DNA of 11,613 bases, from the NCBI GenBank assembly GCA_016781775.1, contig JADDPR010000006.1, forward strand, positions 1 to 11,613, given 5' to 3'. Below the pieces are notes generated by a model. It was not told the origin of the DNA. It did not search any database and worked only from the letters and a program-made list of their open reading frames with translations. Every line of letters begins with the position of its first letter. Positions within the stretch are counted from its first letter, which is position 1. Source of the DNA: Rubrobacter sp. (GTDB taxonomy: Bacteria; Actinomycetota; Rubrobacteria; Rubrobacterales; Rubrobacteraceae). A program made the position numbers and the translations under genes. Below, piece after piece: positions 7,239 through 11,613 of this stretch.

Positions 7239-8630
7239 ATGGCAGCAGCAGATACCAGGCGAAACGCGGATAGAACGGATCCCCGTGTAAAGAACGCCGT
7301 GTTCGGAGCCTGGCTGGGATTCTACGTGGACTTGTTCGACATCTATCTGCCCATCGTGGTGCTGGCACCAGCGATAGGTTATTTCCTGTCGGCGGACCTT
7401 AGCACTACCGGAACTGCGCTCGTGGGGGGTACGATCTTCGCAGCGACGCTGATCGGGCGGCCTTTGGGGGCTGCGATCTTCGGCCACTTCGCGGATACGA
7501 TCGGGCGCAAGCGAACAGCCGAGATCTCCGTCATGGGCTTCGGCGTAGCGACGCTGCTGATAGGTTTGCTGCCCGGATACCAGCAGTGGGGCGTAACGGC
7601 GGTGATCCTTCTAATCGTCCTGCGGTTCGTCGACGGCGTCTTTCTCGGCGGGGAGTACACCTCGGCGAACCCGCTGGCGATGGAGTATTCACCTCGGGAG
7701 AAACGAGGCCTTTACAGTGGGCTGATCGACAGCGCTTTCCCGCTGGCCTACGCCTCTATCTCGTTGATCACCTTGCTGTTGCTCTTCTGGCTGCCCTCCG
7801 AGGGCCTCGACTCCCCCTACGTGCAGTGGGGATGGAGGATCCCGTTCTTCATCGGGGCAGCCATGGCGTTCGGGTTCGTGGTTTATTACCGTCGAACGGT
7901 CAGCGAGTCGGAGCTCTGGCAGCACTCCGAAAAGGCCGAGGCTCCGATCAGAACCCTGTTCAGGGGCGAAAACCTGAAAAATTTCTTGCAGGTTTTCCTC
8001 TTGATGAGCGGTCTCTGGCTGTCGTTGCAGACGGTGGCCGCCGTCCTGCCCGGCGTGCTCGGTGGTACGGTAGGGCTCTCCAGCACACAGGTCACGATCA
8101 CGCTGGTTATCGCCTATATCGTGCTCACTCCCGTGATCATCGCGTCGGGAGCGATCAGCCAAGTCATAGGACGCCGCCCGTTCTTTATAGCAACCGGTGT
8201 CTTGATGGCGATCGTGGCCACCTTGCTCTACTACCTGATCATCAGTCAGACGGTGAGCAGTCTTTTTTTGGTCATTGTCCTGACAAGCGTGATCGTATCG
8301 CTCGTGGTAAGTCCCTTCGGCCTCACGCCCGCATACGTAAACGAACGTTTCCACGTCGGCGTCCGTGCTTCGGGCTACGGCCTGGCCTACAGCCTCGCGG
8401 TCGTTATTCCGTCTTTCTACGCCTTCTACCAGGCGGGCTTGGCAACCTTTATGCCCTTCGAGTATACGGTGCTCGTACTCTTGGTTGTCGGCGGCCTATT
8501 GATCGCCGTCGGGGCTGCGTGGGGCCCAGAGACAAAAGACGTCGATTTCTCAGCAGATGCAAGAGCAACGGCGACAAACGTACCGCCAGAGGGGGCCGGT
8601 TCCAGCAGCGAGAGATCATCGACGAGGTAA
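7239..8630 (+). CDS. MFS transporter, metabolite:H+ symporter type
   Basis: A 463-residue membrane protein with about 12 hydrophobic segments. Conserved features are an Asp-rich first helix (FYVDLFDIYLP, residues ~29-38), the loop 2-3 motif GHFADTIGRKR (82-92), RFVDGVFLGGEYTSANPLAMEY (129-150, typical of metabolite:H+ symporters), SPREKRGLYSG and WGWRIPFFIGA (197-207). This family carries organic acids, aromatic acids or osmolytes with protons across the cytoplasmic membrane. The C-terminal ~30 residues are hydrophilic and cytoplasmic. The start is set by the strong Shine-Dalgarno sequence just upstream. Position after the SDR remnant and the CoxG-like gene suggests that it imports the substrate of the Mo hydroxylase (inference). 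The frame is intact even though its likely promoter was lost at the junction near 5918, so expression would need a new promoter. Confidence 0.92.
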   Translation: MAAADTRRNADRTDPRVKNAVFGAWLGFYVDLFDIYLPIVVLAPAIGYFLSADLSTTGTALVGGTIFAATLIGRPLGAAIFGHFADTIGRKRTAEISVMGFGVATLLIGLLPGYQQWGVTAVILLIVLRFVDGVFLGGEYTSANPLAMEYSPREKRGLYSGLIDSAFPLAYASISLITLLLLFWLPSEGLDSPYVQWGWRIPFFIGAAMAFGFVVYYRRTVSESELWQHSEKAEAPIRTLFRGENLKNFLQVFLLMSGLWLSLQTVAAVLPGVLGGTVGLSSTQVTITLVIAYIVLTPVIIASGAISQVIGRRPFFIATGVLMAIVATLLYYLIISQTVSSLFLVIVLTSVIVSLVVSPFGLTPAYVNERFHVGVRASGYGLAYSLAVVIPSFYAFYQAGLATFMPFEYTVLVLLVVGGLLIAVGAAWGPETKDVDFSADARATATNVPPEGAGSSSERSSTR

Positions 8631-8709
8631 CTCGTACTCTAACTACTTCAGAAACGGCCCGGTGGCTGACGACAGCTCCTGCGGAGAGGCGAGTGGCAGT
8701 AATTTGGGC

Positions 8710-8751
8710 GCGGAGAACGCCGACTATTTTCCGACAGTCGGCATTCTCCGC
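8710..8751 (+). terminator. Strong hairpin 80 bases after the transporter, possible terminator
   Basis: GCGGAGAACGCCGACT (8710-8725) pairs with AGTCGGCATTCTCCGC (8736-8751), 15 of 16 positions, around a 10-base loop. Its place after the last gene of the operon suits transcription termination, but no T-run follows, so it is not a textbook intrinsic terminator. Alternatives are an mRNA-stabilising structure, a bidirectional terminator or an operator-like palindrome. Confidence 0.45.
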
Positions 8752-8860
8752 TCGTACCCGTCCGAGAACCCCGATGAGACCGCCTCGGGTCGCTCCCACT
8801 CTGTCCGAGGACGCTACGGCGCGGTTGCCCTGCTTGTAAGGACGGGTTGAGGGAGCAACC

Positions 8861-9078
8861 ATGAAGCGACTATTTATTTCGCCCGCGACGTCGGACGCGT
8901 CATCGGCCGACCGGGGGGCCGGAGCACGGGATCATCGGGGGAAGGACGGGATGCCATCGGTGGCGCAGGCGCCGTTCGAGGGCGTCGAGGAGTTGGGCTT
9001 CGGGCGCAAGGGGGCGGTCACGGCATCGACGAGTACCTGGACGTGAAGTACGTCTCTTTGGGCGGGATCGCCAGGTAG
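8861..9078 (+). pseudogene. Degraded small ORF, possible frameshifted remnant
   Basis: An ATG at 8861 follows GAGGGAG by five bases and opens a 61-residue frame ending at 9046 (MKRLFISPA ... FEGVEELGFGRKG). At a G run near 9010-9016 the coding-like sequence seems to pass into another frame, giving GGGHGIDEYLDVKYVSLGGIAR and the stop at 9076-9078. The joined stretch GFGRKGGGHGIDEYLDV faintly recalls the C-terminal end of M20-type metallopeptidases (GFGPG...AHTPDEYV), but the match is too short to trust. The middle has no convincing coding pattern in any frame. It may be a heavily degraded gene end or non-coding DNA. Confidence 0.25.
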
Positions 9079-9102
9079 GGCGACCGGACGGGGCAGAACG
9101 GT

Positions 9103-9109
9103 AAGGAGG
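9103..9109 (+). promoter_or_regulatory. Ribosome binding site for a TTG-started small membrane protein
   Basis: AAGGAGG is a perfect Shine-Dalgarno core, ten bases before the TTG at 9120. No other start codon lies near it in the small protein's frame, so this site is the main reason to accept the TTG start. Confidence 0.55.
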
Positions 9110-9119
9110 ACCTCCCGGG

Positions 9120-9317
9120 TTGTCGGAGGACGGAACGGGGGGCTTGTTCCTGCTGGCAGCAGCTGCGGTAATCGTGGACCTGCTCGTCGATCACTTCGGG
9201 CTTGCGGGTCGAAAGCCGCGCCCGCTCACGCTCGGGCGTGCCGTAGGGGCCGGGCTCATACTGCTAGGCGTGGCCCTGTTACTCCTCGGGCTCCTCTGGC
9301 TACGCGGCCAGAGGTAG
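9120..9317 (+). CDS. Small two-helix membrane protein, function unknown
   Basis: A 65-residue protein started by TTG behind AAGGAGG. Residues ~8-27 (GGLFLLAAAAVIVDLLVDHF) and ~42-61 (AVGAGLILLGVALLLLGLLW) are two hydrophobic helices. They are separated by a basic loop (AGRKPRPLTLGR) and followed by a basic tail (RGQR), so both ends of the second helix carry positive charge. I recognise no family. Small proteins of this shape occur as membrane-stress, regulatory or accessory subunits, but nothing here decides among these. It stands alone between the degraded segment and the nuclease-like gene, with a 121-base gap downstream. Base composition and the hydrophobic pattern support a real gene; the TTG start and lack of family are the doubts. 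Confidence 0.55.
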   Translation: MSEDGTGGLFLLAAAAVIVDLLVDHFGLAGRKPRPLTLGRAVGAGLILLGVALLLLGLLWLRGQR

Positions 9318-9438
9318 CAGGCAGATAAGCGTCACCAGCCGGTACCTCCGGCAGAGTTGGTCTGGCTCGCCCGAGCATGGTTGTTCGAGCAAGGCCCGTG
9401 CGGCCACTATTCGGCACGAGGAAGACGCGGTCCGCGAG

Positions 9439-11100
9439 ATGCGCGGACGATCGTCCACTCATGCAGCCGTGTCGAAACCCCGTAGCAAGCCGTTGCAATT
9501 AACGCTTTGCGGTCTTTTCGCGAATGTCGTGGAATTGGCCTTCTTCGACATTCAGCAGGAGAACCTGTACCATGGGCTCGTGGTCTGGTTCAGCGTTCCC
9601 GACAAGAAGCTCAAGCGTATTCTGGACGAGGTCATCTGGCACCGGCGCCACCTCGAGAACCGGGAGAAGATGACCGAGCTCATCCGCGACCTGCACGACG
9701 CCCGCGGCCTCTCCGACCTGCGCGCCTTGCAGCAAAGGCTGCTCGAGGCTGTCCTGGCCGCCGAGGCCGAGCAGCGGACGGCCCAGGCCAAGAAGGAGGC
9801 CGCGGGTAGCGCCATCGGGACGATCGAGCAGAAGCGAGGTCGTGGCCGACTGGCGGACGAGGACGAGGCGCGGCTCCTTGAACTGAGGCACGAGTCGGAG
9901 GAGCGCCGCCTCGAGGTCGAGGTGCTCCAAAGGGTCCGGCGCCAGCTCAGGGGGGTCGGCGATGGGTTGCTCTGGAAGGCGGTCGACTTCAACCGCGTGT
10001 ACGTCTATGCGGTCTCCGACGCGCCCGGGGCCGGCAACGCTTTCTTGTCGGGGCCGGAGGGCTTAGCCGCCGAACTGGAGACGGTCGAGAGCCTCTGGCG
10101 TAATAAGGGAGCTCTCGCCGTCATGCACGACCTGACCAACTGCGGCAGGATCGGCGACTTGACCATCGTCGCTCCCGGCGAGACCTTCAAGGTCGCGGAG
10201 GTGAAGGCCTCGGGGTCCTTGGACCCAAAGCAGATGAGGCGGATGAAGGACATGGTCCGGTTCCTCAAGGGCGCCGAAAAACCCGTAGACGGCGGCTACA
10301 CGGCAAGGGTAGTGGCGCCCGACGACGCTTCGCCGCACGAGCCCGAGCGGTGGGAGTCGAACAACTGGGAGCCCTACGTCCGCGCGCTGGTCGACGCCGG
10401 GAACAACGGCCTGGGTTGGGCTACCGTGGGGGATTACCTGGGCGTCGTGGCCGTCAGCGTGCTCCACCCTATGCGGGAGGAGATGAGAGCCAAGCCCTCC
10501 TCGGACGGGGAGTTCGAAAGGCTGCGCGACGAGGCCTGGAAACCCGCGTATGAGGCGCTGGGCGAAACGATCGTGACCAGGGAGCAGGACGTGGTCGTTT
10601 TCTGGGACAGCTCCGAGAAGTACGAGGAAGGCCTGTTGGGAGCTCCCTTCTCCATCTATCCCTTACCTCCCGAGTTCTGCGCCGCGCTGGAGTGCGATTA
10701 CGTCAAGATGATGGTGCACGAAAACGTCACCAACTTCTGCGGAGGGTTGAGCGGCGAGGGTTTCGACGTGACGGCTGCCCCGAGCCTCGCGGGAAAGAAG
10801 AGAAGCGACCAGACCTTTCACCACGTGTACCTAAGCAGGCCGGGTTCCGCGAGCGACGGCGGTAAGGGTTCGCCCCGGATCCACCTCGGCAAACCGCTCA
10901 TGCAGCAGGTGCTCGGGGAGGCGATGTCGGTCGAGACGGTCGCAGCGGCCGCACGCTCCCAGATGGCGGTCATGGCCGAAGGTCAGGAGGTCAGCTTGCT
11001 TCTCGTGAACGGCGACGGGGGCAGGGTTGTCTCCGCCCTTCCCGCTTCTGGAGCTGCAACGCAGGGCCCCGATCCCACCGTGGAATTCTGGGACCCGTAG
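9439..11100 (+). CDS. Uncharacterised protein with coiled coil and PD-(D/E)XK-like nuclease core
   Basis: A 553-residue soluble protein of no family I can name. Residues ~55-172 are highly charged and helical (EKMTELIRDL, LRALQQRLLEAVLAAEAEQRTAQAKK, EDEARLLELRHESEERRLEVEVLQRVRRQL), likely a coiled coil. The segment GDGLLWKAVDFNRVYVYAV (174-192) leads to HDLTNCGRIGDLTIVAPGETFKVAEVKASG (230-259). Here D240 and E254-V-K256 fit the D...(D/E)xK active site of the PD-(D/E)XK nuclease fold, and the next helix holds Q265 (LDPKQMRRMKDMVRFL). The ~290-residue C-terminal part (VVVFWD, IYPLPPEFC, FHHVYLSR) is unassigned. The ATG at 9439 has only a weak Shine-Dalgarno sequence; GTG at 9469 is possible. 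Its TAG is three bases before the GTG of a tyrosine recombinase, suggesting a two-gene unit. A DNA-processing or defence role is inference from fold and context. Confidence 0.75.
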   Translation: MRGRSSTHAAVSKPRSKPLQLTLCGLFANVVELAFFDIQQENLYHGLVVWFSVPDKKLKRILDEVIWHRRHLENREKMTELIRDLHDARGLSDLRALQQRLLEAVLAAEAEQRTAQAKKEAAGSAIGTIEQKRGRGRLADEDEARLLELRHESEERRLEVEVLQRVRRQLRGVGDGLLWKAVDFNRVYVYAVSDAPGAGNAFLSGPEGLAAELETVESLWRNKGALAVMHDLTNCGRIGDLTIVAPGETFKVAEVKASGSLDPKQMRRMKDMVRFLKGAEKPVDGGYTARVVAPDDASPHEPERWESNNWEPYVRALVDAGNNGLGWATVGDYLGVVAVSVLHPMREEMRAKPSSDGEFERLRDEAWKPAYEALGETIVTREQDVVVFWDSSEKYEEGLLGAPFSIYPLPPEFCAALECDYVKMMVHENVTNFCGGLSGEGFDVTAAPSLAGKKRSDQTFHHVYLSRPGSASDGGKGSPRIHLGKPLMQQVLGEAMSVETVAAAARSQMAVMAEGQEVSLLLVNGDGGRVVSALPASGAATQGPDPTVEFWDP

Positions 11101-11103
11101 GGC

Positions 11104-11613
11104 GTGGATCCGTTTAGCGGCCGTGCCCAGGGGACGCGGATCGGTCCGACGGAGACGGTTGCCGTCGGCTCCGCAGGCGCGGGGCCTGCCCCGTACCGCT
11201 CCGGAGCCGACTCCGACGAACGCTTGGTCGGGTTGTGGATGCACGGCAAGGGCGAGTCCACCAAAGTGGCATATTGGGGGGCCCTGGGGGCCTTCCGCGG
11301 CTTTACCGGCGGCAAGCCCTTAAGGACCGTCACCCTCGCCGACCTGCAGGAGTACGCCGACGACCTCGCCGAGGCCTTCGCCCCGGCCACCCAGGCGAAG
11401 CTGCTCGCGGCTATGAAGAGCCTCTTCTCGTTCGGCCACCAGATCGGATACCTCCCCTTCGACGTTGGCCGCCCCGTCAAGCTCCCCTCGCGCAAGGACG
11501 ACCGGGCCGAGAGGATCCTCTCCGCGGACGACGTCCACGCGATGATCGCGGGCGCCGAAGGCAAGAGGAACCGGGCGCTCCTTCGCCTCCTATATATAGG
11601 GGGCCTGCGCGTG
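11104..11613 (+). CDS. Tyrosine recombinase/phage integrase family, N-terminal part (3' partial)
   Basis: The frame is open to the window end, giving 170 residues. Residues ~40-130 form the SAM-like core-binding domain (RLVGLWMHGKGESTKVAYWGALGAFRGFTG, TLADLQEYADDLA, LLAAMKSLFSFGHQIGYLPFDV). A linker (LPSRKDDRAERILSADDV) leads into the catalytic domain (RNRALLRLLYIGGLRV). The Arg in GLRV (residue 169) is the first catalytic residue of the Arg/Lys/His/Arg/Tyr set; the rest lies beyond the window. Such enzymes catalyse site-specific strand exchange for integration, excision or chromosome resolution. GTG at 11104 is taken as start because it lies three bases after the preceding stop; TTG at 11224 or ATG at 11239, just before the conserved domain, are alternatives. 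The domain order resembles XerC/D-like chromosomal recombinases more than large phage integrases. Confidence 0.88.
   Translation, partial: MDPFSGRAQGTRIGPTETVAVGSAGAGPAPYRSGADSDERLVGLWMHGKGESTKVAYWGALGAFRGFTGGKPLRTVTLADLQEYADDLAEAFAPATQAKLLAAMKSLFSFGHQIGYLPFDVGRPVKLPSRKDDRAERILSADDVHAMIAGAEGKRNRALLRLLYIGGLRV
11164..11211. repeat. 10-bp perfect inverted repeat at the start of the recombinase gene
   Basis: GTCGGCTCCG (11164-11173) is the reverse complement of CGGAGCCGAC (11202-11211). The 28-base loop itself contains a smaller stem (CAGGC/GCCTG). It lies in the poorly conserved first 40 codons of the recombinase, between it and the nuclease-like gene. It could fold in mRNA as an attenuator, or bind the recombinase or a regulator. 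Confidence 0.45.

Noticed and set aside
7586..8839. 417-codon open frame overlapping the MFS transporter
   Set aside because: It is the +1 frame of a clearly conserved transporter gene; its product is Arg-rich and has no membrane or domain pattern.
9365..9400. tRNA-like arm containing GTTCGAGC
   Set aside because: No acceptor or anticodon stem of tRNA size can be built around it, and the bases flanking GTTCGA do not fit a T-arm.
9381..9410. Promoter-like TTGTTC ... CACTAT with an 18-base spacer
   Set aside because: Each hexamer matches the -35/-10 consensus at only about half its positions; too weak to call in isolation.
1..11613. CRISPR array, rRNA or insertion sequence
   Set aside because: No regularly spaced repeats, no rRNA-like segments, and no transposase or matching terminal inverted repeats were seen on either strand.

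Overview
The window is GC-rich bacterial DNA with short gaps, AGGAGG-type ribosome binding sites and several ATGA/TAATG overlaps. The gene content (glutaryl-CoA dehydrogenase-like enzyme, FadR-type GntR regulators, molybdenum hydroxylases with a CoxG-like protein, and a chromosomal tyrosine recombinase ending in a YIGGLRV box) suggests a high-GC actinobacterium, and the recombinase recalls Rubrobacter-type integrases. This assignment is inference from style and family resemblance; no rRNA or other taxonomic marker is present.

Region 1 (1-1009, + strand): the 3' end of an acyl-CoA dehydrogenase of the glutaryl-CoA dehydrogenase type, followed with a one-base overlap by a GntR/FCD regulator. 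Region 2 (978-5920, - strand): a three-gene molybdenum hydroxylase operon, transcribed as large subunit A, [2Fe-2S] small subunit, large subunit B, joined by two ATGA overlaps. Two large subunits share one small subunit and no FAD (medium) subunit is present. Large subunit A lacks its first ~105 codons. Large subunit B carries a frameshift in a G run. Region 3 (about 5915-8630, + strand): an SDR remnant lacking its N-terminal half and interrupted by a TGA, then a CoxG-like membrane-anchored protein (ATGA overlap) and an MFS transporter of the metabolite:H+ symporter type.

Regions 2 and 3 look like one divergent catabolic locus. Uptake would be by the MFS carrier, hydroxylation by the Mo enzyme with CoxG assisting its maturation or membrane attachment, and further oxidation by the SDR. 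The acyl-CoA dehydrogenase would act downstream and the GntR protein would sense a pathway acid. The substrate cannot be read from the sequence. The most striking point is the head-to-head junction near 5910-5922: both outward-facing genes have lost their 5' ends, and the divergent promoter region is gone. With the frameshift and the nonsense codon, the locus looks decayed, unless the lesions are assembly errors.

Region 4 (8631-9438): little clear coding content. It holds a strong hairpin after the transporter, a degraded ORF, and a small two-helix membrane protein with a TTG start behind a perfect Shine-Dalgarno sequence.

Region 5 (9439-11613, + strand): a 553-residue protein of no family I can name, with a charged coiled-coil N-terminal half and a PD-(D/E)XK-like nuclease core (GDLTIV...EVK). 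It is followed three bases later by a tyrosine recombinase cut off by the window end. This nuclease-like protein/recombinase pair is the best candidate here for an undescribed system, possibly a mobile-element or defence module.
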